Positions 1 through 8,898 of a DNA stretch of 38,206 nt are shown here, piece after piece. The DNA lies in contig JAGNYW010000029.1 of NCBI GenBank assembly GCA_017984755.1, forward strand, positions 1 through 38,206, in the 5' to 3' direction. The translations under genes were made by a program, and so were the position numbers. Source of the DNA: Methyloversatilis sp. GTDB taxonomy: Bacteria > Pseudomonadota > Gammaproteobacteria > Burkholderiales > Rhodocyclaceae. The notes beneath the pieces are model-generated. The model had not been told where the DNA came from and searched no databases. It saw only the letters and a program-made list of their open reading frames with translations. The stretch's first letter is position 1. Every line of letters begins with the position of its first letter.

Positions 1-473
1 TGGGCATGGCGCTGGCCAGCCTGTTCTTCATCTACCGCATGTCGGATCTGACCCGCATCGAGCGCCTGCCGCTGGAGGATTTCTACGGTGTGGAAGCGCT
101 CGGCCGCGAAGACGGCACGCCGCGCATCCTGGCCTACCGACTGATCGGCAGCCTGTTCTTCGGCGCCGCCAACAAGCTGGAAAACCTGCTGCTCATGCAG
201 GAGGGGCACCCCGACGCGGTCATCCTCGACATGGAAAAGGTAATCAGCATCGATACCACCGGGCTGGACATCCTGCAGACACTGCAGCGCAATCTGGCTC
301 GCCGCGGCGCCACGCTCATCCTGTGCGACCTGAACGACCAGCCGGGTTCCATCATCCGCCGCTCGGGCTTCGCCGAACGCATGGGCGAACAGAACATCGC
401 CGGAAACATCACCGACGCGCTGCTGCGCGCACAGGCAGTGAAGCCCCGCAAACCCGGCATCACCTATATCTGA
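1..473 (+). CDS. SulP-family anion transporter, C-terminal part with STAS domain (5' end outside window)
   Basis: The reading frame is open from the left edge of the window, so this is the C-terminus of a longer gene. The first visible residues are hydrophobic and end in an Arg-rich turn, which fits the last membrane helix of a SulP (SLC26-like) transporter. They are followed by a STAS domain over roughly residues 35-140, recognisable from the segment [20 protein letters not shown], the usual anti-sigma-antagonist-like strand-helix with the conserved Asp-Thr-Thr-Gly. SulP proteins move sulfate, bicarbonate or other anions across the inner membrane, and the STAS domain is cytoplasmic and regulatory. 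The substrate cannot be told from this fragment. The gene lies 101 bp upstream of the amidase gene on the same strand. Confidence is high for the family and absent for the substrate. Confidence 0.85.
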   Translation, partial: GMALASLFFIYRMSDLTRIERLPLEDFYGVEALGREDGTPRILAYRLIGSLFFGAANKLENLLLMQEGHPDAVILDMEKVISIDTTGLDILQTLQRNLARRGATLILCDLNDQPGSIIRRSGFAERMGEQNIAGNITDALLRAQAVKPRKPGITYI

Positions 474-491
474 GGGCCGTTTGCCGCGCAG

Positions 492-515
492 CCGATACGT
501 CAATCAACGTATTGG
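492..515 (+). promoter_or_regulatory. Inverted repeat upstream of amiE
   Basis: CCGATACGT and ACGTATTGG form 9-bp arms around a 6-base loop (CAATCA), with one G/T mismatch that could pair as G-U in RNA. No T-tract follows, so a simple intrinsic terminator for the upstream gene is not supported. It could be an operator or a leader stem-loop of amiE. In Pseudomonas aeruginosa amiE has a leader terminator controlled by AmiR antitermination, but no amiR or amiC gene is visible here. Confidence 0.4.
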
Positions 516-535
516 CCGCGGTCTCCCGATTCGCA

Positions 536-556
536 GAATGGAGAACTCATCCATTC
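536..556 (+). promoter_or_regulatory. Second inverted repeat in the amiE leader
   Basis: GAATGG and CCATTC are perfect 6-bp arms separated by nine bases. The repeat lies 19 bp before the amiE start codon and 20 bp after the larger inverted repeat at 492-515. Two stem-loops in a 101-bp gap suggest leader-level control, but this is inference from symmetry only. Confidence 0.3.
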
Positions 557-574
557 CAGCCAGCGGGGACCCTC

Positions 575-1615
575 ATGCACCACGGAGACATTTCGAGCAG
601 CAAGGACACGGTCGGCGTCGCGGTCGTCAATTACAAGATGCCCCGCCTGCACACGAAGGCCGAAGTCCTGGACAACGCCCGCAGAATCGGCGACATGGTC
701 GTCGGCATGAAGGCCGGCCTGCCGGGCCTCGATCTGGTCATCTTCCCGGAGTACAGCACACACGGGATCATGTACGACTCGAAGGAAATGTATGACAACG
801 CGGCGGCCATCCCCGGCGACGAGACCGACATCTTCGCCGCCGCCTGCCGGAAGGCCAGGGTATGGGGTGTCTTTTCGCTGACCGGCGAACGGCACGAGGA
901 ACACCCGACCAAGGCGCCGTACAACACGCTCATCCTGATGAACGACCAGGGTGAAATAGTCCAGAAGTACCGCAAGATCATGCCCTGGGTACCGATCGAG
1001 GGCTGGTATCCGGGCGACTGCACCTATGTATCCGAAGGCCCCAAGGGCATGAAGGTCAGCCTGATCATCTGCGACGACGGCAACTACCCGGAAATCTGGC
1101 GCGACTGCGCGATGAAGGGCGCCGAACTGATCGTGCGCTGCCAGGGCTACATGTACCCGGCCAAGGAACAGCAGATCACCATTTCGAAGGCGATGGCGTT
1201 CGCGAACAACGTGTACGTCGCGGTGGCGAATGCCGCCGGCTTCGACGGCGTCTATACCTACTTCGGCCACTCGGCCATCGTGGGCTTCGACGGTCGCACG
1301 CTGGGCGAATGCGGCGAGGAAGAGATGGGCATCCAGTATGCGGCGCTGTCCAAGAGCCTGATCCGCGACTTCCGCAAGAACGGCCAGTCGGAAAACCACC
1401 TGTTCAAGCTGCTGCACCGCGGCTATACCGGTCTGATCAATTCGCGCGAGGGTGACAAGGGCGTGGCCGCCTGCCCGTACGACTTCTACTCGAAGTGGAT
1501 CAACGATCCGGACGGCACGCGGAAGGCGGTCGAGGCCTTCACGCGCGACACCGTCGGTACCGAGGAGTGTCCGATCGAAGGCCTGCCCAACCCCGCCACC
1601 ATCGGCCACAAGTAG
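575..1615 (+). CDS. amiE: Aliphatic amidase (acylamide amidohydrolase)
   Basis: The 346-residue product matches the known length of P. aeruginosa AmiE and resembles it along its whole length, beginning [20 protein letters not shown]. The enzyme hydrolyses short aliphatic amides such as acetamide and propionamide to ammonia and the acid, in the cytoplasm, as a nitrilase-superfamily homohexamer. The catalytic triad is in register: Glu59 (FPEYS), Lys134 (KYRKIMPW) and Cys166 (ICDDGNYPE). The start at 575 is chosen because it gives the family's exact N-terminus and length; the frame is open further upstream but without homology. An AAA+ ATPase gene follows after about 20 bp and probably shares the transcript. 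The alternative, formamidase AmiF, is less likely because the N-terminus and C-terminal region are AmiE-like. Confidence 0.96.
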   Translation: MHHGDISSSKDTVGVAVVNYKMPRLHTKAEVLDNARRIGDMVVGMKAGLPGLDLVIFPEYSTHGIMYDSKEMYDNAAAIPGDETDIFAAACRKARVWGVFSLTGERHEEHPTKAPYNTLILMNDQGEIVQKYRKIMPWVPIEGWYPGDCTYVSEGPKGMKVSLIICDDGNYPEIWRDCAMKGAELIVRCQGYMYPAKEQQITISKAMAFANNVYVAVANAAGFDGVYTYFGHSAIVGFDGRTLGECGEEEMGIQYAALSKSLIRDFRKNGQSENHLFKLLHRGYTGLINSREGDKGVAACPYDFYSKWINDPDGTRKAVEAFTRDTVGTEECPIEGLPNPATIGHK

Positions 1616-1635
1616 ATCCGGCCGTGACGTCACCC

Positions 1636-2469
1636 ATGACCGCCGACCTGAGGCGGCCTGACGCTGCAGACCCGCTGGCCGACTGGCACGTCGCCGACGA
1701 GCCGTATTACTCGGCCAGCGGCGACGAAGTGGAGGCCTTCGAAGCGGCGCATGCGCGTCATCTGCCGGTCATGCTCAAGGGGCCGACCGGCTGCGGCAAG
1801 ACGCGCTTCGTCGAATACATGGCCTGGAAGCTCGATCTGCCGCTGATCACCGTTGCCTGCCATGAAGACCTCAGCGCAGGCGACCTGATCGGCCGCTTCC
1901 TGCTGGATCACGACGGCACGCGCTGGCAGGACGGGCCGCTGACACGCGCCGTGCGCTTCGGCGCGATCTGCTATCTGGACGAAGTGGTCGAGGCACGTGC
2001 CGACACCACGGTGCTCATCCATCCGCTGACCGATGCACGCCGCCAGCTGCCGCTGGCCGCAACCGGTGAGCTGCTGCACGCACACCCGGATTTCCGCCTC
2101 GTCGTGTCCTACAACCCCGGCTACCACGGTCTGCACAAGACGCTGAAGCCGTCCACCCGGCAGCGCTTCACGGCGCTCGAATTCGGCTACCCGGAAGCGG
2201 CGCACGAATGCGCGATCGTCATGCACGAAAGCGGCGTCGATGCGGCGACCGCCCGCCAGCTCGTGGCACTCGCGGAACGCACGCGGCGTCTGGCCGGGGA
2301 TGCGCTCGACGAGGGCGCCAGCACGCGCATGCTGATCCACGCCGGCACGCTGATTGCGCAGGGTCTGAGCGCCCGGACGGCCTGCCGGCAGGCCGTCGCA
2401 CGTCCGCTCACTGATGATCCGGAGGTCGGTGCCGCGCTGGTCGCCGCGGTCGATGCCAGCTTCGCCTGA
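1636..2469 (+). CDS. MoxR-type AAA+ ATPase of the CbbQ/NirQ/NorQ family
   Basis: The 277-residue product has Walker A GPTGCGKT (residues 49-56) and Walker [10 protein letters not shown] with Asp115-Glu116. The later segment [20 protein letters not shown] is the sensor 1 and arginine-finger region typical of CbbQ/NorQ. In this family the ATPase works with a VWA partner to remodel or activate an enzyme: CbbQ-CbbO for Rubisco, NorQ-NorD for nitric oxide reductase. The VWA partner gene follows and overlaps this one. An alternative GTG start at 1624 would add four residues; ATG 1636 is preferred. The gene lies about 20 bp after amiE, and no Rubisco or nor gene is visible, so the client may be the amidase or the SulP transporter. 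That is inference. Confidence 0.88.
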   Translation: MTADLRRPDAADPLADWHVADEPYYSASGDEVEAFEAAHARHLPVMLKGPTGCGKTRFVEYMAWKLDLPLITVACHEDLSAGDLIGRFLLDHDGTRWQDGPLTRAVRFGAICYLDEVVEARADTTVLIHPLTDARRQLPLAATGELLHAHPDFRLVVSYNPGYHGLHKTLKPSTRQRFTALEFGYPEAAHECAIVMHESGVDAATARQLVALAERTRRLAGDALDEGASTRMLIHAGTLIAQGLSARTACRQAVARPLTDDPEVGAALVAAVDASFA

Positions 2470-4150
2470 CACATCGGGCGCCGCCCGGCGCGGGCTTTCC
2501 GTCTACCTGCGCGCACTGTGGGGCATTTCGCCGCGGCTGGCCACACTCCCGACACAGGGCGATGCGGCGCGCACCCTGCTCGGCATCGCGGGTAGCCGGC
2601 CGGTGCTGCGCCTGCCGGCAGACGGCGACGATGGCATGCAGCGCGCGCGCGCTGCGCACGCGGCGGCGCATCTCGCGCACGGTGGTGCGCAGCAGGCCCG
2701 TGCGAAGCTGAAACCGGTGCAGCGCGCACTGTTCGAAGCGCTGGAAGACGCCCGCGTCGAGTGGCTGGCCATGCAGACACTGCCTGGCCTGCGTCGTCTC
2801 TGGGCGCCCTTTCACGTTGCCGACGCCCGCTGGGGCAATGGCTTCGACGCATTGCTGGTGCGTCTCGCACACTGCCTGTTCGATTCGACGCATGAGGATC
2901 CGCACGACTGGCTGACCAAGGTGCGCGGGCTGTTCTTCGCGCCCGACGGCTCGCTCGCGCTGGACACTCCGGCCCGCCTGCGTGAAGCCGCTTCGCTGCT
3001 CGGCAACGACATCGGCCAGATGCGCCTGCCGTTCAACCCGTCCGGCTGGCAGGTCGAACCGGCTTACCGCGACGACAACCACCACATCTGGCTGCCCGAC
3101 GAGCGGCTGCCTCCGTCGCTCACACCGCTTGAACTGGAACTGCCCGACACGCAGGGTGCGGCCGGCAGCGACGACGCCGACACCACCTTCGAGCGGCCGC
3201 CGCCTCAGGGCATGCCGGACCCCGATGCCGGCGACGGTGCAGACAGCGTGCTGCGCATCGAAGCCGCACTGCGCACGCTGCACTATCCGGAGTGGGACCG
3301 GCTGATCGGGCGCCTGCGACCGCACTGGTGCACGGTGATCGAAACCGTGGCACCGGCGGCCAGCGCGTCCGCACTGCGCGTCGATGTCGAACGCCGGCTG
3401 GCGCGCACCGTGCGCCTGCTGCGCGGGGCCGCCGTGTCCGACCGACGCCCGACCCGGGGCCGCAGCGAGCACGGCGACCTGCTGCACACCGGCGCACTGA
3501 TCGACGCCGGCATCGCACTGCGCAGCCGGCGCGACCCCGGGCGACGGCTTCATCGCGACAGCGCGGCGCGCGTCGAACCGGTGGAAGTGCTCCTGCTGGT
3601 GGATACCTCGGCCTCCACCGCATTCGAACTCGAACCCGGCAGGCGCGTGCTCGATGCATTGCGCGACACGGCATGGCTGGCCGCTGCGGCGCTCGAAGAC
3701 GCCGGACATCGCAGCGCGATTCAGGGTTTTGCATCGGACACGCGCCATCTGGTACGCGTGCAGCGGGTGAAGGATTTCGGCGAGCGGGCGCTCGACGGCG
3801 CCGTGCTGGCGAGCGCGGGTGGACTGGCCAGTGGCGGCTCGACCCGCATGGGGGCCGCGATCCGCCACGCCGCCGGCCAGATGCGGTCGGCGCGACGCGT
3901 CATCGCACTTCTGACCGATGGCGAGCCGCACGACGTGGACATCCACGATCCGCGCTACCTGACGGATGATCTGGCGCATGCGCTCGCCGAAGTGCGCCGG
4001 TCAGGCATCGCCACGCTGTGCCTGCACTTCGCGCAGAACGACGCGCCCGGCCCGCTGAAACGACTGTTCCCGGCCGGACACTACCGCTCGCTGCGCAATC
4101 CCGACCGGCTGGCGCATGCGCTGATGGCCTGCATCGCCGCCAGCGCCTGA
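2453..4150 (+). CDS. VWA-domain protein of the NorD/CbbO family, partner of the upstream AAA+ ATPase
   Basis: The 565-residue protein carries a C-terminal von Willebrand factor A domain (about residues 375-555). Its metal-ion-dependent adhesion site is complete: DTSAS with Asp384, a downstream Thr in GGSTRMG, and Asp in LLTDGEPHD. The N-terminal half is helical and lacks recognisable catalytic motifs, and the middle (about residues 230-270) is acidic, as in NorD and CbbO. These proteins tether the AAA+ ring to its client. The chosen ATG overlaps the ATPase stop codon by 17 bp, which suggests translational coupling; an earlier in-frame ATG at 2414 would deepen the overlap. The gene ends 18 bp from the convergent PII-like gene. 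Confidence 0.85.
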   Translation: MPASPDTSGAARRGLSVYLRALWGISPRLATLPTQGDAARTLLGIAGSRPVLRLPADGDDGMQRARAAHAAAHLAHGGAQQARAKLKPVQRALFEALEDARVEWLAMQTLPGLRRLWAPFHVADARWGNGFDALLVRLAHCLFDSTHEDPHDWLTKVRGLFFAPDGSLALDTPARLREAASLLGNDIGQMRLPFNPSGWQVEPAYRDDNHHIWLPDERLPPSLTPLELELPDTQGAAGSDDADTTFERPPPQGMPDPDAGDGADSVLRIEAALRTLHYPEWDRLIGRLRPHWCTVIETVAPAASASALRVDVERRLARTVRLLRGAAVSDRRPTRGRSEHGDLLHTGALIDAGIALRSRRDPGRRLHRDSAARVEPVEVLLLVDTSASTAFELEPGRRVLDALRDTAWLAAAALEDAGHRSAIQGFASDTRHLVRVQRVKDFGERALDGAVLASAGGLASGGSTRMGAAIRHAAGQMRSARRVIALLTDGEPHDVDIHDPRYLTDDLAHALAEVRRSGIATLCLHFAQNDAPGPLKRLFPAGHYRSLRNPDRLAHALMACIAASA

Positions 4151-4168
4151 CGCGCCATTCCGCTGACC

Positions 4169-4507
4169 TCAGCCCTGCGGCGAACCCACCGTGGTCTTGT
4201 TGATGAACACCGCGCGGTCTACCGTCACCACCCACACCAGACCGTCGCCGGTCTGGCCGGTGCAGGCCACGCTGACGATCCGCCGCACGACCTCGTCGAC
4301 CAGCTCGTCGGGTGACACGATTTCGATGCGCACCTTGGCCGAGTAATCGGTCAGTTCGTCCTTGATGCTGTGCGGGATGTGATCGCTGGGCGACCCGCAG
4401 CCTTCGACGCGACTGATGGTCATGCCCTGGAAACCCGGCATTTCGCGCAGCACGGTACGCAGCCTGGCCAGCTTGTTGGGGCGGATGACGGCCTTGATTT
4501 CCTTCAT
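4169..4507 (-). CDS. PII-like signalling protein of the metal-efflux-associated type (PII-NG)
   Basis: The 112-residue product begins MKEIKAVIRPNKLARL and has the PII ferredoxin-like fold pattern, ending in WVVTVDRAVFINKTT, which corresponds to the nucleotide-binding C-terminal strand of GlnB/GlnK. The T-loop region does not have the GlnB-type uridylylation Tyr context. PII proteins encoded beside heavy-metal RND pumps form a separate group called PII-NG in the literature. The start is supported by a good Shine-Dalgarno (AAGGAG, about 8 bases upstream). The gene lies 16 bp after the RND pump gene and is surely in its operon. The likely role is allosteric sensing or control of the efflux system in response to nucleotides or metal; this is inferred from context. 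Confidence 0.85.
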   Translation of the reverse strand: MKEIKAVIRPNKLARLRTVLREMPGFQGMTISRVEGCGSPSDHIPHSIKDELTDYSAKVRIEIVSPDELVDEVVRRIVSVACTGQTGDGLVWVVTVDRAVFINKTTVGSPQG

Positions 4508-4523
4508 CTTCGATCTCCTTGAA

Positions 4524-7500
4524 TCAAGCTTCGTAGGGCTTGTCGTCAAACCATGTGTAGAGGGCCGGCACCACGACCAGCGTGAGCAGCGTGCAGGTGA
4601 TCAGGCCTCCGATCACCACGATGGCGAGCGGTCGCTGCACTTCCGAACCGGGCCCGGTGGCGAACAGGAAGGGCACCAGGCCGAGCATCGCCACGGTCGC
4701 CGTCATCATCACGGGCCGGAAGCGCATCTTCGCACCGTGCACCACGGCCTGCATCAGCTCCATGCCCTCGTTGCGCAGGTTGCGGATGTAGGACACGAGC
4801 ACGACACCGTTCAGCACAGCGATGCCCCACAGCGCGATGAAGCCGACCGACGCCGGAACCGACAGGTACTCGCCGCTGATGAACAGCCCGATCACGCCAC
4901 CGATCGACGCGAACGGCAGCACGGTTATGATCAGCGTGGCGAACCGGATCGAGCCGAACAGCAGGAACAGCAGGAAGAAGATCGCCGCCACCGTGATCGG
5001 CACGATGATGGACAGATGGCCGAGCGCGCGTTCCATGTTCTGGAACTGGCCGCCCCACTCGAAGTAATACTCTTCCGGCAGCTGCACCTCCTGACCCACC
5101 TTCTGCTGCAGTTCGGCCACGAAACCGCCGAGATCGCGGTCGGCCACGTTGATGCCGATGACGATGCGGCGCTTGCCGGTTTCGCGCGAAATCTGCGCCG
5201 GACCGTCACGCACATCGATGCGCGCCAGGCTCGACAGCGGCAGCTGCGCGCCGTCAGGCGTGGTCACCAGCATGGTGCGGATGGCTTCGATGTTGTCGCG
5301 GAAACGCTCCGGCAGACGCACCACCGCAGCGAAGCGGCGCTCGCCTTCGAACACGTCGGTGACGTGACGGCCGCCGATGGCCGCTTCGATCAGTTCATTC
5401 ACGTCCGCCACGTTGATGCCGTGGCGGGCGATGGTCGGCCGGTCGATTTCGATGGTCAGGTACTGCTGCCCGGTCACGCGCTCGATCTTGATTTCCGACG
5501 CGCCCGGCACGGTGCGCGCCACGCGTGCGATTTCGGCCGCCTTGTCGCGCAGCACGTCGAGGTCGTAGCCGAATATCTTGACCGCCACGTCGGCACGCAC
5601 GCCGGTCACCATCTCGTCTACTCGGTCGGAAATCGGCTGCGCCATCACGATATTGACGCCGGGCAGCGCCTTGAGCTTTTCGCGCATGGCGTCCTGGATG
5701 TCTTCCTGCGTCCAGCCCTCGGGCCACTCGTCGCGCGGCTTGAGCGACACGATGGGCGTCGACTCGTTCTGCGACTGCGGATCGGCCGGGGATTCACCGC
5801 GGCCGACACCCGACACCGCCGACTTCACGCCCGGAACCTCCATCACCAGACGCATCGCCTCGCGCTCCATCTTCAGCGACTCGTCGAGCGAGATATTCGG
5901 CACGCGGTCCATCGCGGGCACAACCGAACCTTCCTTCATTTCCGGAATGAAGGCGGTGCCCAGGAAAGGCAGCATCGCCAGCGCACCGCAGAAGGCGAGC
6001 ACCGCAAGCGCCACCGTCTTCCTGCTGTTCGCCACCGCCCAAGTGAGCATCGGAATGTAGGGCTTCTTCAACAGCGCGATCAGCTTCGTGTCATGGTCCG
6101 AGCCACCCTTGAGCAGATAGGACGACAGCACCGGCGTCAGCGTCAGTGACAACACCAGCGAAACGGCCAGCGCGATGGCGATGGTGTAGGCGAGCGGCGC
6201 GAACATCTTGCCTTCCATGCCCTGCAGCGTCATCAGCGGCAGGAAAACCAGGATGATGATGCCGATGCCGAAGATGACCGGCGTGGCGACTTCCATCACC
6301 GCCGAAAGAATGACGCGGATGCGGCTTTCGCCTTCTTCCTTCGCATGGCCGAGACGTTCGTAGGCGTTTTCGACCACCACGACCGAACCGTCCACCATCA
6401 GTCCGATGGCGATGGCCAGTCCGCCCAGCGACATCAGGTTGGCCGACAGTCCGACCTGGTTCATCACGATGAACGTGACCAGCGGCGTGACGATCAGCGT
6501 GGCGATCACGATGACGCTCGAGCGCAGGTCGCCGAGGAACAGGTAGAGCACGATGACGACGAAGATGACGCCCTCGATCAGTACCTTGATCACGGTGGCG
6601 AGCGCGGCATCGACCAGTTCGCTGCGGTCGTAATAGGGTTCGATCTTCAGGCCGTTCGGCAGCAGGTTCTGGTCGTTGATTTCCGCGACCTTCTTCTTGA
6701 TGTCGGACACCACCTTCTTCGCGTTGCCGCCGGCCATCATCATGACGACGCCGCCGACCGCCTCCGTGGTGCCGTTCTTCACCAGCGCGCCGACGCGCAC
6801 CGCGTGGCCGAATCCGACTTCGGCAACGTCGCGCAGATAGACCGGCGTACCACCGGCCTCCTTCACCACGATGAGCCGGATGTCGTCCAGACTCTGCACC
6901 AGACCTACACCGCGGATCAGATACTGCTCGGCGTTCTGCGGCAGGATGCCGCCGCCGGCATTGGCGTTGTTGCGGCCGAGCGCCTCGTAGACGTCCTTGA
7001 TCGTGAGATCGTAATGGCGCAGGCGATCCGGATTGACCAGCACCTTGTACTGCTTCACGTAACCGCCCTGCGAGTTGATTTCCGCCACGCCGGTGGTCGA
7101 GCGCAACAGGGGTCGCACCACCCAGTCCTGCACGACGCGGCGCTCGGTCAGTTCTGCCTGGGTCAGGTCGCGTGTGCCGTCGTCGGCACGCGTCAGCGTG
7201 TACTGATACACCTCGCCCAGACCGGTGGACACCGGACCGAGCACCGGTACGACACCGGCCGGCATGCGGTCGCGCACCTCGAGCAGGCGTTCCATCACGA
7301 GCTGGCGGGCGAAGTACAGATCCGTCTTGTCGGTGAACACCAGCGTGATCAGCGACAGGCCGGGCTTGTTGAGCGAGCGCATCTCGATCAGGCCCGGCAG
7401 GCCGGTCATGCCGATTTCGAGTGGCACGGTGACGAAACGCTCGACTTCTTCCGGCGAACGGCCGGACACATCGGTGGCGATCTGCACCTGCACATTGGTC

Positions 7501-7625
7501 ACGTCGGGAAACGCATCGACCGACAGCTTGCGCGTCGCGTCCAGCCCGAAAGCGAGCAGGCAGAACGCGATCACGACGATCACGAGGCGCTGTTTGAGCG
7601 CCCCGCGTACGAGGCCTTCAATCAT
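4524..7625 (-). CDS. Heavy-metal efflux RND pump, CzcA/CusA family
   Basis: At 1033 residues the product has full RND length, with the usual two halves of one plus five membrane helices around two large periplasmic loops. It is the inner-membrane proton/metal antiporter of a tripartite pump. The helix-4 motif reads AIGLMVDGSVVVVEN with Asp412 and Glu419. These match Asp408 and Glu415 of CzcA, but the first CzcA Asp (402) is replaced by Ala406, as in the CusA-type AIG motif. The methionine triad used by CusA for Cu(I) and Ag(I) is not recognisable in the periplasmic porter region. The substrate is therefore more likely a divalent cation, but it is undetermined. The adaptor gene lies 60 bp upstream and the PII-like gene 16 bp downstream. 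Confidence 0.95.
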   Translation of the reverse strand: MIEGLVRGALKQRLVIVVIAFCLLAFGLDATRKLSVDAFPDVTNVQVQIATDVSGRSPEEVERFVTVPLEIGMTGLPGLIEMRSLNKPGLSLITLVFTDKTDLYFARQLVMERLLEVRDRMPAGVVPVLGPVSTGLGEVYQYTLTRADDGTRDLTQAELTERRVVQDWVVRPLLRSTTGVAEINSQGGYVKQYKVLVNPDRLRHYDLTIKDVYEALGRNNANAGGGILPQNAEQYLIRGVGLVQSLDDIRLIVVKEAGGTPVYLRDVAEVGFGHAVRVGALVKNGTTEAVGGVVMMMAGGNAKKVVSDIKKKVAEINDQNLLPNGLKIEPYYDRSELVDAALATVIKVLIEGVIFVVIVLYLFLGDLRSSVIVIATLIVTPLVTFIVMNQVGLSANLMSLGGLAIAIGLMVDGSVVVVENAYERLGHAKEEGESRIRVILSAVMEVATPVIFGIGIIILVFLPLMTLQGMEGKMFAPLAYTIAIALAVSLVLSLTLTPVLSSYLLKGGSDHDTKLIALLKKPYIPMLTWAVANSRKTVALAVLAFCGALAMLPFLGTAFIPEMKEGSVVPAMDRVPNISLDESLKMEREAMRLVMEVPGVKSAVSGVGRGESPADPQSQNESTPIVSLKPRDEWPEGWTQEDIQDAMREKLKALPGVNIVMAQPISDRVDEMVTGVRADVAVKIFGYDLDVLRDKAAEIARVARTVPGASEIKIERVTGQQYLTIEIDRPTIARHGINVADVNELIEAAIGGRHVTDVFEGERRFAAVVRLPERFRDNIEAIRTMLVTTPDGAQLPLSSLARIDVRDGPAQISRETGKRRIVIGINVADRDLGGFVAELQQKVGQEVQLPEEYYFEWGGQFQNMERALGHLSIIVPITVAAIFFLLFLLFGSIRFATLIITVLPFASIGGVIGLFISGEYLSVPASVGFIALWGIAVLNGVVLVSYIRNLRNEGMELMQAVVHGAKMRFRPVMMTATVAMLGLVPFLFATGPGSEVQRPLAIVVIGGLITCTLLTLVVVPALYTWFDDKPYEA

Positions 7626-7685
7626 GATTCATCCAATCCGGTAGCAGGAGGAGCAAAACACAGGAAGCGGAGCAGGAGAACGGTC

Positions 7686-8846
7686 TCAATCCGTTTCCTT
7701 CCGCTTGCGCTCGTTGTTCAGATGAAAGGCGCCGTCGGTGACGATGCGTTCCCCCTCCTTCAGGCCCGACAGGACCGGGCGCACATCGCCGATCGCCTTG
7801 TCCAGCCTGACCGGCGTCATGCGGTATTCGCCGGGCGCGACCTCGACGAAAACCTGATCGCTTTCGCCCTCGCGCACGACGGCCGTGCCCGGCACCACGA
7901 GTCGCGGCGTGGGCCGCGTCTCGATCAGCACGGTGGCCAGCATCGCCGGCTTGAGCGTGCGGTCCGCATTGTCGAGTTCGCTGCGTACCGTAACCGTGCG
8001 CGTCACCGGATCGACCGTGTCGGCGATGTAGATGAGTTTGGCCGTCAGGCGCTGACCGAGCGACGGAATGTCGACTTCGATGTTCTGCCCTGCCTTCACC
8101 TGTCCGGCCTGCTGCTCCGGCACATCCGCTTCGACCCACACCCGCGACAGATCGGCGATCGAGAACAGCACTTCACTCGGCTGCACCACCTGACCCTGCG
8201 TCACGCGACGTTCGACCACCGTACCGGCCATGGTCGCCACCACCGGCGATACGGAATTGATGGCGCCCGTGCTGGACAACCTTTCGAGTGACTTCTGCGA
8301 CACGCCGAGCACACGCAACTGGTCCGCTGCGGCGCGCTGTTCAGACATGGAGATCGCCAGTTCGCTCTCGCGTCGCTGCAACTCGGCGCTGCCGATCACG
8401 TCGGCAGCCAGCAGCTGACGGGCACGTTCCACGCCGCGCTCGTTGAGTTGCGCCTGGGCGCGCGCTTTCATGTAGGCCAGTTGCGCGGCACCGAGCTCGG
8501 TGCTGTTCAGTACGGCCAGGGTCTGGCCGACCTTCACCTGCTGCCCCAGCGTGGCCTGCAGGTCGATGATGCGACCGGTGACGGTGGCGCCGATGCGCGT
8601 TATGCGCTGTTCGTCGAAATCGACCTGTCCGGCGACGCGCAAGGTGTCGGACAGCTCCGCGCTGGTGACTTCGCCCAGCTTGATGATGCGGGTGAGGTTC
8701 TCGCCCGCCTTGACCAGATTGGGATCGACCGGCGCAGCTGCCTGCTGCCGGGGTGCTTCGGTCTTTTCGGGCTCGCCGCAACCGGCGAGCATCAGGGTGG
8801 CGCCAAGCAGGCCGGCATATAGAAGCGGACGGTTGATTGAAGTCAT
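7686..8846 (-). CDS. RND efflux periplasmic adaptor lipoprotein (CzcB/CusB-like membrane fusion protein)
   Basis: The 386-residue product starts with a lipoprotein signal: a hydrophobic stretch ending LMLAGC, with the lipidated Cys at residue 23. It then follows the standard adaptor order of barrel-sandwich/lipoyl half motifs, a helical hairpin (about residues 110-190) rich in Ala, Gln and Glu, a second lipoyl half, and a beta-barrel (RVWVEADVPEQQAGQVKAGQ). It links the RND pump to the outer-membrane channel in the periplasm. A longer frame exists from an ATG at 8885, but the start at 8846 places the lipobox correctly. No His-rich or Met-rich metal-binding N-terminus is present, unlike CzcB or CusB proper, so substrate delivery cannot be inferred. 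It lies between the channel and pump genes in one operon. Confidence 0.92.
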   Translation of the reverse strand: MTSINRPLLYAGLLGATLMLAGCGEPEKTEAPRQQAAAPVDPNLVKAGENLTRIIKLGEVTSAELSDTLRVAGQVDFDEQRITRIGATVTGRIIDLQATLGQQVKVGQTLAVLNSTELGAAQLAYMKARAQAQLNERGVERARQLLAADVIGSAELQRRESELAISMSEQRAAADQLRVLGVSQKSLERLSSTGAINSVSPVVATMAGTVVERRVTQGQVVQPSEVLFSIADLSRVWVEADVPEQQAGQVKAGQNIEVDIPSLGQRLTAKLIYIADTVDPVTRTVTVRSELDNADRTLKPAMLATVLIETRPTPRLVVPGTAVVREGESDQVFVEVAPGEYRMTPVRLDKAIGDVRPVLSGLKEGERIVTDGAFHLNNERKRKETD

Positions 8847-8898
8847 TTTGGTCCCGGATCGTGAAGGTAGGAATGAGGGGGTCATGGCGGGTACCGGG

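Noticed and set aside
4416-8291. Two very long open frames on the plus strand opposite the metal efflux genes
   Set aside because: They are antisense shadows of high-GC3 coding sequence. Their translations are rich in His, Arg, Asp and Gln with no domains, while the minus strand encodes complete RND pump and adaptor proteins.
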